Of a stretch of DNA of 43,713 nt, positions 25,901-34,748 are shown piece by piece. Origin of the DNA: Streptomyces endocoffeicus (GTDB taxonomy: Bacteria > Actinomycetota > Actinomycetes > Streptomycetales > Streptomycetaceae); assembly GCF_016741935.1 (NCBI RefSeq), contig NZ_JAERRG010000053.1, forward strand, positions 1 to 43,713, written 5' to 3'. Position 1 is the stretch's first letter, and every line of letters starts with the position of its first letter. The position numbers and the translations under genes are program-made. Under the pieces are notes generated by a model. It did not search any database. It had not been told where the DNA came from and worked only from the letters and a program-made list of their open reading frames with translations.

Positions 25901-27603
25901 TACGAGGCGAGCCCGTACCGCCCAACGGCGCGGCGCGGCCCGGTGGCTGGCCGTCCGACCCGGCTCAAGGCCAAGGCCAGGGCCAAGACCCGCGTCGGCC
26001 CCAGCCGCAGGCCCAAGGCCCCCAGCCGGCCGCGTCGGGCATGCCCGCGCTGCCCGCCGCCCGCACCCCCGAGGAACAGCAGCCCAACTGGGGCCAGGAC
26101 ACCAACGGCGGCCAACCACAGGAGGTCCCGCCCACCGGACGGCGCCGCGCCCGCCGCGCACTGGGCGAGGCACCGGAGCAGCCAACACCCGACGAAGCCC
26201 AGGCCCAGGGTGGCCCGCAGCCCGCGGAGACCAGCGGGCGCCCACCGGCCCAGCAGCCGGCCCAGCCCCCCGCCCAGTGGCCGGACGCCCCCGCGCAGCC
26301 CCGTCCGCAGCCGCTGCCCGCCGAGACCCCGCCGAGCGCCGACACCACCCAGGGGCGCGCGATCAGCGTGCGCACCCTGGGCCAAGGGGTGCCGTTCGCC
26401 CAGCAGGTGGGGGAGCAGCCCCAGGGCCAGCCCGCACAAGGCCAGCCGCAGGGACGCCCGCCGCAGGGTCAGCCGCAGACGCCCTCCGGAGGCACCAGCA
26501 CGAGCGGCGGCAGGCGGCGCAAGCTGGCCGCCCGGCCCGAGATGACGGACCAGGGCGCCTCGGCCGAACTTCAGCCGGCCGGCAACCGGGCGCATCCGCA
26601 CACCGGACCGCAGCCCCACACCGGGCAGTCCACGCAGGGCGGTCAGCAGCCCCACACCGGGCCGCAGCCGCACCCCGGTCCGCAGACCGGCACGCAGCCC
26701 CGTCCCCAGCCCGGTCCGGGGGCGCAGCCGCAGCGTGCGGTGGGCCCGTCGCAGGGGTCCGGCCGTACGTTCGCCATCGGTGCGCCGGACGAGGGCGCCG
26801 AGGGGCCGGAGCCGCTGGACGGGCCGAACGGCGCCGTCGAGATCGTCGACGACCGCACTCCACCGCCCGACGACGAGCTGCCGCCGGAGCCGCTGGACAA
26901 CCCGCGCCGCCTCCTGGTGTGGCCCGCGCCGGACATGTCCACCCAGCAGGCGCTGAGCGACCGCGGCTACCGTCCGGTGATCGTGAACTCCCGTGAGGAG
27001 GTGGACGCGCAGATCGCCGCGTACCCGGCGGCGCTGTTCGTCGACCCGCTGACCGGGCCGATCACCCGGACCGCGCTGCAGTCGCTGCGTACGGCGGCGG
27101 TCGCCGCCGAGGTGCCGGTGCTGGTGACCGCGGGGCTCGGCCAGGCGACCCGCGAGGCGGCGTACGGCGCCGACCCGGCCGTCCTGCTCAAGGCGCTCGC
27201 GCCGCGCGACAGCGAGCAGCATCCGTCGCGCGTGCTGCTGATCGAGGAGCACGAGCCGATCGCGATGGCGCTGACGGCGACGCTCGAGCGGCGCGGGATG
27301 CAGGTCGCCCGTGCGGCGACGGACGCGGACGCGGTCTCGCTCGCGGCCCAGATGCGGCCGAACCTGGTGGTGATGGACCTGATGCAGGTACGCCGCCGCC
27401 GGGCCGGGATCGTCGACTGGCTGCGCGGCAACGGACTGCTGAACCGCACCCCGCTGGTCGTGTACACCTCCGCGGACATCGACCCGGCGAATCTGTCGCG
27501 GCTGGCCTCGGGCGAGACGGTGCTGTTCCTCGCGGAGCGCTCGACGAGCGCGGAGGTGCAGTCGCGGATCGTGGACCTGCTGGCGAAGATCGGCACGAAC
27601 TGA
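22957..27603 (+). CDS. Giant PAS / degenerate histidine-kinase / receiver-domain protein
   Basis: 1548 residues. Two PAS domains (about 10-150 and 155-275) lead into five 11-residue coiled-coil repeats (273-327; HAEEVESLTSR type). A HisKA-HATPase-like region (about 340-565) follows: the usual H-box is DESLRGPL with Glu355 where His is expected, and the ATPase part lacks a clear N-box Asn and G-boxes, so it is probably a pseudokinase. About 740 residues of Pro/Gln/Gly-rich disorder (566-1305) contain repeated basic motifs such as TGRRRARR. The C-terminus has two receiver-like folds; the last has Asp1474 in VVMDLMQ, with EE instead of DD in the acidic pocket and no clear Lys. The GTG start has GGAGGA 9 nt upstream. 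It may be a cytoplasmic scaffold. Confidence 0.85.
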   Translation: MSSRPSRGAARLAAILDALPDALLLVNCNGTIVNANHHALESFEAPGTALVGRGLLDLLPSFDPNRIPGSMRRPDETQGDGSKPTRMMARRTDGAQFPVQVTSANLEDGRTPYADQYSYTGDELLMLIVRDLTGTLDTEAELARQQRQTEMILRAAAEGVVGVDTEGKVVLVNPSAAQILGYRASDMGGQELHSLVHHSRPDGSPFPYEESPLADTLRSGRKHRVRGQVLWAKDGSQVPVDLTTAPVRDGDQFVGAVLTFTDRRAEKAMAAKHAEEVESLTSRHTEKVEGLTTRHAEKVESLTTQHAEELEGLTTRHTKALEELRTRLTEERARYAAQLESVTARNSQLLAVLDESLRGPLLQLRHELGVLADDPAGQLWPEANQILHHLAAGYTRMTTLVDNVLSYQRLDSSGEELARRTVSMDEVVSASVEGAVELIGPGRAQFAVHAPPIDAEVDAERLAQALAHLIADVAGVDSTGNAASGVAASDSTIVVAAAQRGDVVRIEVRGPYAGGDPVHEPIVRGIVRLHGGVLQTHEMPGMGGHAYVLEVPISAAAAAEQGRMDGDAAGQGDGTQGQGTSGTGAGTGADTGTGAGTGTGAGTAGGNASGQTPTGRRARHGAASSDTPGDTSGGGTQGNGTQGDGIHGNGTQGGGTQGGTPPPNLRKADPRTADPRKVDPRTAAQQGAPGTAPGAPAPAPAALPAVVGENAAAQQQNAAEPENPPRPTGRRRARPHPDEDPAAAAAANPGQNAEGAATGSHRHARGGAPEAAGPQSTGPAAMGVVPPQGIPAQQQPQGRRARRGAPAQEQGGPQTAGAPAPARGAGGRPALALPAAPSDTPQPQAQGPQPAASGMPALPAARTPEEQQPNWGQDTNGGQPQEVPPTGRRRARRALGEAPEQPTPDQAQAPGRPQPQQSPPQPAGDPGLVRSPFALPPAAADRAQPGALPPELGPAGLVPAQHGPREARGGGPQPQQGGGLAVRGEPVPPNGAARPGGWPSDPAQGQGQGQDPRRPQPQAQGPQPAASGMPALPAARTPEEQQPNWGQDTNGGQPQEVPPTGRRRARRALGEAPEQPTPDEAQAQGGPQPAETSGRPPAQQPAQPPAQWPDAPAQPRPQPLPAETPPSADTTQGRAISVRTLGQGVPFAQQVGEQPQGQPAQGQPQGRPPQGQPQTPSGGTSTSGGRRRKLAARPEMTDQGASAELQPAGNRAHPHTGPQPHTGQSTQGGQQPHTGPQPHPGPQTGTQPRPQPGPGAQPQRAVGPSQGSGRTFAIGAPDEGAEGPEPLDGPNGAVEIVDDRTPPPDDELPPEPLDNPRRLLVWPAPDMSTQQALSDRGYRPVIVNSREEVDAQIAAYPAALFVDPLTGPITRTALQSLRTAAVAAEVPVLVTAGLGQATREAAYGADPAVLLKALAPRDSEQHPSRVLLIEEHEPIAMALTATLERRGMQVARAATDADAVSLAAQMRPNLVVMDLMQVRRRRAGIVDWLRGNGLLNRTPLVVYTSADIDPANLSRLASGETVLFLAERSTSAEVQSRIVDLLAKIGTN
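25479..25670 (+). repeat. Intragenic direct repeat, copy 1
   Basis: 192 bp nearly identical to 26001-26192, offset 522 bp (174 codons, in frame). It encodes the segment that contains GMPALPAARTPEEQQ and ends TGRRRARRALGEAPEQPTPD in the disordered linker of the PAS protein. Only a few single-base differences are seen. Confidence 0.88.
26001..26192 (+). repeat. Intragenic direct repeat, copy 2
   Basis: Partner of 25479-25670; see that entry. The near identity suggests a recent duplication or gene conversion within the linker. Confidence 0.88.
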
Positions 27604-27664
27604 CGCCCGCGGCCCGCGCCGATTACGTCTGACACCCGCGGCCCGCACCCGGTTGCGCACGGCA

Positions 27665-27694
27665 GCCGTAAGGAGACACCCGCCTCCTTACGGC
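27665..27694 (+). terminator. Terminator hairpin after the PAS protein gene
   Basis: 11-bp perfect stem GCCGTAAGGAG / CTCCTTACGGC with an 8-nt loop, 62 bp after the stop. Its right arm is also the first unit of the tandem repeat that follows. Confidence 0.65.
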
Positions 27695-27806
27695 GGCCGC
27701 ATTGCCTACGGGGACTCCCTTACGGCGACCGTGTTGCCCACAGGGGGCTCTCTTACCGCGGCCGCGTTGCCCACAGGGGCTCTCTTACGGCGGCCATGTT
27801 GCCGAC
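27687..27806. repeat. Four tandem 32-33-bp units between convergent genes
   Basis: Units start with CTTACSGCG at 27687, 27719, 27752 and 27784; each continues with a GCGTTGCCCACAGGGG-like stretch. The array lies between the convergent PAS-protein and acyl-CoA ligase genes and grew out of the terminator arm. Confidence 0.85.
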
Positions 27807-27830
27807 GCGCGCCCCCGGGCCCCGGCGTCC

Positions 27831-29486
<1,656 letters not shown>

Positions 29487-29661
29487 CGGGGCGCCTCCAG
29501 GGTTCCGGTTACGCGCGGGTTGAGGTTCCGCCGATTCTGCAGCCGACCACCTGGTATGTCACTACCCCCGGACCCGTCGGTCCCCCTGCCGTTTCGCCCG
29601 CCGTCTCGCCCGCCGTTTCGCCGGTCAGCCCCCGTAGGCCGCCATCGCGCCGATCAGGCGA

Positions 29662-30192
29662 TCATGCCGTGTGGCCGAGTTCCGGGTCCTCGCGAAGCTT
29701 GCCGAGGGCGCGCGAGACCGCGCTCTTGACGGTGCCGACGGACACTCCGAGCACCTCCGCCGTCTGCGCCTCGCTCAGGTCCTCGTAGTACCTGAGGACG
29801 ACCATCGCCCGCTGACGGTCCGGCAGCCGCAGTACGGCGCGCCACAGCGCGTCGCGGAGTACCTGCCGTTCGGCGGGGTCCGGGGCGGGCACCGTCTCGG
29901 GCTCGGGCAGCTCCTCGCAGACGAATTCGTCGATCTTGCGCTTGCGCCACTGCGAGGTCCGGGTGTTGACCAGGGCGCGCCGCACATAGCCGTCCAGCGC
30001 GTTGTGGTCCTCGATGCGCTCCCAGGCCAGGTACGTCTTGGTCAGCGCGGTCTGCAGCAGATCCTCCGCGTCGCACGCGTTGGAGGTCAGCGAGCGGGCG
30101 GTGCGCAGCAGCACAGGCCCCCGCGCCCGTACGTACGAGGTGAACGACGGGAACGCGGCGGCGGATACGCCTGTGCACACGGTCGTGGTCAT
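29662..30192 (-). CDS. SigE-family ECF RNA polymerase sigma factor
   Basis: 176 residues. Sigma region 2 (about 15-85) includes NACDAEDLLQTALTKTYLAW. Region 4 (about 110-165) has LPDRQRAMVVLRYYEDLSE and helix-turn-helix TAEVLGVSVGTVKSAVSRAL. The class is the short actinobacterial SigE-family ECF. No anti-sigma factor is encoded beside it, so control is probably by another route. Possible targets are not visible. Confidence 0.93.
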   Translation of the reverse strand: MTTTVCTGVSAAAFPSFTSYVRARGPVLLRTARSLTSNACDAEDLLQTALTKTYLAWERIEDHNALDGYVRRALVNTRTSQWRKRKIDEFVCEELPEPETVPAPDPAERQVLRDALWRAVLRLPDRQRAMVVLRYYEDLSEAQTAEVLGVSVGTVKSAVSRALGKLREDPELGHTA

Positions 30193-30320
30193 GGCTCAAC
30201 GCTAGGAGCGAGCAGGTCGGAGCGGATCGGCCATAAGTGCCGAAGGGCAATCAGCCTCAGGTTGTACGGGTGGTGCTGGCACCACCTCCTGCGGGGGGAG
30301 GGGGCGCTCAGACGGTCGGG

Positions 30321-30407
30321 GTTCTTCCCGGGGGCGACCCTCGTTCCTCCCGGGGCGGCCCTCGTCCTTCCCGAGGGCGGCCCCCGTCCTTCCCGAGGGC
30401 GGTCCAC
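30321..30407. repeat. Four tandem 21-22-bp units
   Basis: Units GTYCTTCCCGAGGGCGGCCC-like start at 30321, 30343, 30364 and 30386. They begin 7 bp beyond the stop of the secreted-protein gene and lie upstream of the sigma gene on the minus strand. Individual units contain short inverted pairs (TTCCCG/CGGG-like), so the array could act as a terminator. Confidence 0.85.
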
Positions 30408-30413
30408 AGGCGC

Positions 30414-31265
30414 TCACTTGATGATCGCGACCGGTGCGTCCACCTTGTTGCGGTCGATGCGCAGCGTCCGGCCGCCGTGCGTCACATCGACGTTGCCCCG
30501 GTACTGGTGGATGCGCCGGTGCGGATTCCACGCGCTCTTGGCCAGCGTCGACTCCCCGTACAGCGAGGGCTTCCCGTTCCAGCGCGCGAACCACATCACC
30601 GAGGGCAGGTCATGGACCCCGGCCCGGCGGGCCTGCTCCACATGGCGCACCCCGGACTCGGCGCTGCTGTAGAAGCCGGGGAAGAAGCCGCGCGAGCGGA
30701 CCTCGCGGTTCCAGCCGCGGATGAAGGAGAGCGTCTTGGCCGCGCAGCTCGTCCGCTTCACGTCGTACGCCTCCATGTCGAGGTAGAGCGCGCTGCGCTT
30801 CTTCAGGGAGAGCGCCTTGGCGCGCGCCACCGCGTCCTTGCCCTCCGCCTGCCCCTGGGAGAACGGCTTGCCGCCGATGGGCACGTGCTTCTTGTTGGTG
30901 TTGCGGACACAAGGGGACTGGGATCCGACGAAGATGGGCAGCACCTGCCACTCCATGCTCTTGACGCCGCGCATCCAGGAGACGGTGAGGTTGGGCTGGC
31001 TGGCGCAGGCCCGGCCGCGGCCCGCGTAGTAGACGCCGACGGCGCGGTAGCGGGAGCTGTTCCACGCGCGCAGGGTGGCGAGGGACGGCGCATGGCAGGT
31101 GTCGAAGGCCCAGCCCTGGAAGACCTTGGCGCCCAGGGGGCGGGGGTCGGGCAGGACCTCCGCCGAGGCGGCGGGGGTGGCACCGGCGATCGCGGTGGCC
31201 AGGGCCGCGGCCAGACCGGTGGCCCAGCCCGTAATCTGCCATCTGCTCTGCTTACTTCGGGTCAT
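30414..31265 (-). CDS. Secreted glycoside-hydrolase-like protein (DUF1906 type)
   Basis: 283 residues. A signal peptide (about 1-35, ITGWATGLAAALATAIAGATPAASA read in part) is followed by a TIM-barrel-like domain: KVFQGWAFDTCHAPS, VGVYYAGRGRAC, ALYLDMEAYD with acidic residues, GFFPGFYSSAESG and PSVMWFARWNG. This matches the DUF1906/Rv2525c-like family related to GH25 lysozyme-like barrels. Four or more cysteines suggest disulfides. It could act on the cell wall outside the cell. No clear ribosome site is seen at the ATG. Confidence 0.85.
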   Translation of the reverse strand: MTRSKQSRWQITGWATGLAAALATAIAGATPAASAEVLPDPRPLGAKVFQGWAFDTCHAPSLATLRAWNSSRYRAVGVYYAGRGRACASQPNLTVSWMRGVKSMEWQVLPIFVGSQSPCVRNTNKKHVPIGGKPFSQGQAEGKDAVARAKALSLKKRSALYLDMEAYDVKRTSCAAKTLSFIRGWNREVRSRGFFPGFYSSAESGVRHVEQARRAGVHDLPSVMWFARWNGKPSLYGESTLAKSAWNPHRRIHQYRGNVDVTHGGRTLRIDRNKVDAPVAIIK

Positions 31266-31318
31266 ATGACGAGTGAAGGTGGACCTCGGCGGCCCGATAC
31301 CGCCGACACGCGCGCGAG

Positions 31319-32485
31319 TCAGCCGTCTGCGCCGAGGAGAAGCCCGGATGTCGGTACCCCGGTGCCCGCGGTGACCAGGGTGCGGGCGGTCCCCGGCACC
31401 TGGTTGACGGAGCTGCCGCGGATCTGGCGGACGGCCTCGGCGATCCCGTTCATCCCGTGCAGATACGCCTCACCGAGCTGACCGCCGTGGGTATTGAGCG
31501 GCAGCGCGTCCTCGGCGACGAATCCCGCCGCCTCGCCGCGTCCGCAGAAGCCGAACTCCTCCAGCTGCATCAGCACGAACGGCGTGAAGTGGTCGTAGAG
31601 GATGGCCACGTCGATGTCGGCCGGGGTCAGGCCGCTGCCGCGCCACAGCTGCCGGGCGACCACCCCCATCTCGGGGAGGCCCGTCAGATCGTCGCGGTAG
31701 AAGCTCGTCATCTGCTCCTGGCCGCGGCCCGCGCCCTGCGCCGCGGCTGTGATCACGGCGGGCGGACGCGGCAGGTCACGCGCCCGCTCCACACTGGTCA
31801 CCACGATCGCCTGGCCGCCGTCCGTCTCCTGACAGCAGTCGAGCAGCCGCAGCGGCTCGACGATCCAGCGGGAGGCGGCGTGCTCGGCGAGGGTGATCGG
31901 CTTGCCGTGGAAGTACGCGGCCGGATTGGTGGCCGCGTGGCGGCGGTCGGTGACGGCCACATGGCCGAAAACCTCGGGTGTCAGCCCATAGGTGTAGAGA
32001 TAGCGCTGGGCGGCCATGGCCACCCACGAGGCCGGGGTCAGCAGCCCGAACGGCAGCGACCAGCCGAGCGCGGCGCCCTCGGCGGACGGCTCGCGGTGCT
32101 GAACGCCGGAGCCGAAGCGGCGCCCGGAGCGCTCGTTGAACGCGCGGTAGCAGACGACGACCTCGGCGACGCCGGTCGCGACGGCGAGCGCGGCCTGCTG
32201 CACGGTGGCGCAGGCCGCGCCGCCGCCGTAGTGGACGCGCGAGAAGAAGGTGAGATCGCCGATGCCGCATGCCTGCGCCACGGTGATCTCGGGGCTGGTG
32301 TCCATCGTGAAGGTGACCAGCCCGTCCACGTCGGCCGGGGCGAGCCCGGCGTCGTCCAGGGCCGCCTGGACGGCCTCGACGGCCAGCTTCAGCTCGCTGC
32401 GGCCCGAGTCCTTGGAGAACTCGGTGGCGCCGATGCCGACGATGGCGGCCCGGCCGCCCAGGGTGTCCGGCTTGCGGGCGCTCAT
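31319..32485 (-). CDS. Thiolase-fold lipid-transfer protein / retro-aldolase (Ltp2-like)
   Basis: 388 residues of the non-condensing SCP-x thiolase-like group (AIVGIGATEFSK, HYGGGAACATVQQAALAV, LYDHFTPFVLMQLEEFGFC, NTHGGQLGEAYLHGMNGIAEAVRQIRG in parts). In mycobacteria and Thermomonospora, Ltp2 works with the DUF35 domain of ChsH2 as a retro-aldolase that releases propionyl-CoA from steroid side chains, using Tyr residues; Tyr297 and Tyr341 are candidates here. Its ATG overlaps the stop of the MaoC gene (32482-32485). It is the last gene of the three-gene operon. Confidence 0.88.
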   Translation of the reverse strand: MSARKPDTLGGRAAIVGIGATEFSKDSGRSELKLAVEAVQAALDDAGLAPADVDGLVTFTMDTSPEITVAQACGIGDLTFFSRVHYGGGAACATVQQAALAVATGVAEVVVCYRAFNERSGRRFGSGVQHREPSAEGAALGWSLPFGLLTPASWVAMAAQRYLYTYGLTPEVFGHVAVTDRRHAATNPAAYFHGKPITLAEHAASRWIVEPLRLLDCCQETDGGQAIVVTSVERARDLPRPPAVITAAAQGAGRGQEQMTSFYRDDLTGLPEMGVVARQLWRGSGLTPADIDVAILYDHFTPFVLMQLEEFGFCGRGEAAGFVAEDALPLNTHGGQLGEAYLHGMNGIAEAVRQIRGSSVNQVPGTARTLVTAGTGVPTSGLLLGADG

Positions 32486-32952
32486 CGGGGGGTGCCCGGG
32501 GTGGTGGTGATGGGGGTGGTGGTGATGGGGGTAGTCCTCGGGGTGTCGCCGGTTCCCGGGGCGTCGCTGGGGAGCTGCACCGTGACCGTGCCGGTCACAT
32601 GGTGGCCGATGCCGTTTTTACCGATGACGGCGACCTCCGCCGTACCCTCCGCGACCGAGGTGACCTGGCCGGTCAGCACCATCTCGTCACCGGGGTAGTT
32701 GGGCGCCCCGAGCCGGATCGCGACCTTACGGAGCCGGGCCCGCGGCCCGAAGTGATCGGTGATGTACCGGCCGACCAGCCCATTGGTGGTGAGGATGTTC
32801 ATGAAGATGTCCGGGGAGCCCTTCTCCTTGGCCGCCTCGGCGTCGTGGTGCACATCCTGGTAGTCCCGGGACGCGAGGGCACCGGCGACGATCAGCGTCC
32901 GGGTGATCGGGATGCGCAGTGGGGGCAGCTCATCGCCCGTACACACCGTCAT
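32482..32952 (-). CDS. MaoC-like hydratase, small subunit (ChsH1-like)
   Basis: 156 residues. A hot-dog-fold MaoC domain is seen: ALASRDYQDVHHDAEAAKEKG with the hydratase Asp/His pair in DYQDVHHD, and FMNILTTNGLVGRYITDHFGP. In the mycobacterial ChsH1-ChsH2 enzyme this subunit carries catalytic residues for hydrating a steroid-propenoyl-CoA. The C-terminus has a repeat tail (PITTTPITTTPG) from an 18-bp DNA repeat. ATG 32952 has GGAGG 7 nt upstream. It is coupled to the downstream Ltp2-like gene. Confidence 0.88.
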   Translation of the reverse strand: MTVCTGDELPPLRIPITRTLIVAGALASRDYQDVHHDAEAAKEKGSPDIFMNILTTNGLVGRYITDHFGPRARLRKVAIRLGAPNYPGDEMVLTGQVTSVAEGTAEVAVIGKNGIGHHVTGTVTVQLPSDAPGTGDTPRTTPITTTPITTTPGTPR

Positions 32953-33017
32953 ACGACCGCCTCCTCGTCCGTACGGTCCGCGCTGCCAAGGCCACCGGGG
33001 GTTCCCTCATCCATCCG

Positions 33018-34034
33018 TTACGCCTCCGCGCCCCGGAACACCGGCAGCTCCAGTTCCTCGTCCACGCGCAGGAACTCCAGCTCGACGGGCATGCCGATGC
33101 GCACCTTGTCGTAGGGCACCCCGGTGATGTCGCTGACCATCCGCACGCCCTCCGCGAGCTCGATCAGGGCGACCGCGTAGGGCGGGTCGAAGGCCGGGAA
33201 GGGCGGATGGTGCATGACCACATAGCTGAACACCGTGCCGGCGCCGGACGCCTCGAACGTCTCCCACCGCTGGGAGCCACACGCCCCACACCCCGGCAGC
33301 CAGGGAAAGCGCGGGGTGGCGCAGTCCAGGCAGCGCTGGATGAGCAGCTGATGCCGGGCGACGCCCTCCCAGAAACCGGCGTTGTCGCGGTTGATGACGG
33401 GGCGAGGGCGGCGCGGACGGTCGGCCGTCGGCTCCGGCTTTCGTGTCGGCTCCGGCTCTCGCTTCGGCTCCGGCTCTCGCGTGGGTTTCGGCTTTCGCGT
33501 CGGCTCCGGCTTCGCCGCGTTCTTGGGCCGCGCGGGTGCGTACTTGAGGATGCGGAAGCGGTGGGTGCCGACCAGCTCCCCGTCCCCGGCGCGGACGTTC
33601 ATGCGGGTGGTGACGAAGTACCCGGTGCCCAGCTTGGTGGTCTTGCGCGGTGACACCGACTCGATGACCGCGTCGAAGGTGACCCGGTCGCCGGGGCGCA
33701 GCGCTCGCAGGTACTCCTGCTCGCAGTCGGTGGCGACCACCGAGGTGCAGCCCGCGTCGTCGAGCAGCGCCAGCAGCTCGTCGTACGCCTCGGAGCGGGC
33801 CGAACCGCCAGGGTGCCCGGCCAGCCCGCCCATGGTCCACGCCTGGAGCATCGTGGGCGGTGCGGTAGCCGGATAGGCGGGGTTGGTGTCGCCCATCGCC
33901 TCGCACCAGTGCCTGATCATGGGCTCGTTGACGGGGTCCCTGCCCGCGCCGCCGCTCGCGGCCGTCCGTCCCTCGTACGCCTTCAGCCGTCCGTACAGCT
34001 CTTCCGGGTCAACGTCCAGGTCATCACGCGTCAT
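33018..34034 (-). CDS. MaoC-DUF35 fusion hydratase subunit (ChsH2-like)
   Basis: 338 residues. The N-terminal MaoC/FAS1-DH-like hot-dog domain (about 1-165: MIRHWCEAMGDTNPAYP, VTFDAVIESVSPRKTTKLG) joins through a PEPTRKPKPTREPEP-type repeat linker (about 170-205) to a DUF35 domain with zinc ribbon (CLDC ... CGAC) and OB fold (GTVFSYVVMHHPPFPAF). This is the ChsH2 architecture: the MaoC part pairs with ChsH1 and the DUF35 part binds Ltp2. Start 34034 follows GGGGA. First gene of the operon, behind a clear promoter and palindrome. Confidence 0.88.
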   Translation of the reverse strand: MTRDDLDVDPEELYGRLKAYEGRTAASGGAGRDPVNEPMIRHWCEAMGDTNPAYPATAPPTMLQAWTMGGLAGHPGGSARSEAYDELLALLDDAGCTSVVATDCEQEYLRALRPGDRVTFDAVIESVSPRKTTKLGTGYFVTTRMNVRAGDGELVGTHRFRILKYAPARPKNAAKPEPTRKPKPTREPEPKREPEPTRKPEPTADRPRRPRPVINRDNAGFWEGVARHQLLIQRCLDCATPRFPWLPGCGACGSQRWETFEASGAGTVFSYVVMHHPPFPAFDPPYAVALIELAEGVRMVSDITGVPYDKVRIGMPVELEFLRVDEELELPVFRGAEA

Positions 34035-34068
34035 CGCTTCCCCTGCCGCATGTCTGCCGTAGAAAGCG

Positions 34069-34103
34069 ATCTGACTATCCGTCAGATAAATCGACGCTGT
34101 CAA
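34069..34103 (-). promoter_or_regulatory. Promoter and palindromic operator of the chsH2-chsH1-ltp2-like operon
   Basis: On the minus strand: perfect -35 TTGACA (34103-34098), 18-bp spacer, -10-like GATAGT (34079-34074). A perfect 7-bp inverted repeat ATCTGAC-TATCC-GTCAGAT (34069-34087) covers the -10 region, a placement typical of TetR-type repression. The start codon lies 35 nt further on. Confidence 0.75.
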
Positions 34104-34130
34104 GAACGAACACCGAAGCACGGCACACGC

Positions 34131-34170
34131 ACGGTCGCGCGATGGCGTTGATACGCCACCGCGCGACCGT
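34131..34170. terminator. Long GC-rich hairpin in the gap upstream of the chsH2-like operon
   Basis: A 17-bp stem with one mismatch (ACGGTCGCGCGATGGCG against CGCCACCGCGCGACCGT, 6-nt loop TTGATA). No gene ends close to it, so it may be a transcriptional boundary or insulator rather than an ordinary terminator. Confidence 0.5.
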
Positions 34171-34748
34171 ACGACCTCACCCGTCCCGTTTCGCTCAATG
34201 AATCACCACAGCTCACTCAGATCGTTCGGACACCGTGCCGCTTCCGCGCTTCCCCGCGTGTTCCGCGTCTCCCTTACGGGCGCTCGCGGGTGCCCGCGAT
34301 GGCGGCGACCTGCCCCCGTGCGAGCGGGTCACATCCCAGGAGCCGCGCCCCACCCTGGACGCGGTGAACGGCGACGCGGCGAACGGCGACGCGGCGAAGG
34401 TGCGACCGGGGCCCGTCCGGATGTCCGTCATCTCGATTCCTCCGATCCTCCGGCTCCCACGACTCCCATGAGTCCCGCGACCTCCCCGAGGCTCGGAAGG
34501 GTCGCGGAAGCAGAGTTGCCCACCGATTCCCGGACGATGCGTGCGGGCCGCTGGAATTACCACGCAAGCATGATGAACCTGTTTTAAACACCCCATGCAC
34601 CCCCACTCCCCGCGTCACGCCGGTACGCCCGGCTCGCCGCCTCACCCGGCCATAGGGCGAGCCTTACGAGAGATTCCGTTCCGCATAATTTCGGCCATCC
34701 TCGGCGACTTGCCGGGCCCTCTTCCCCTTACCGAACACTTGTCCGAAA
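34171..34748. other. Gene-free intergenic stretch
   Basis: 578 bp between the steroid-like operon and the primase-polymerase gene. Open frames exist on both strands but show no recognisable protein, ribosome site or codon bias. A direct repeat of GGCGACGCGGCGAA (34369 to 34397 region) is the only structure seen besides the hairpin to its left. Confidence 0.5.

Noticed and set aside
23981..26245. Another 754-codon minus-strand frame in the linker region
   Set aside because: Arg/Pro/Ala low complexity caused by GC-rich repeats; no start signal or domain.
22921..27660. 1579-codon minus-strand frame opposite the PAS protein
   Set aside because: Arg/Gly/Leu-rich low-complexity translation; the plus strand has PAS, coiled-coil and receiver domains plus a good ribosome site.
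34198..34587. Possible gene in the gap before Prim-Pol
   Set aside because: Frames on both strands are low-complexity, without ribosome site or family resemblance.
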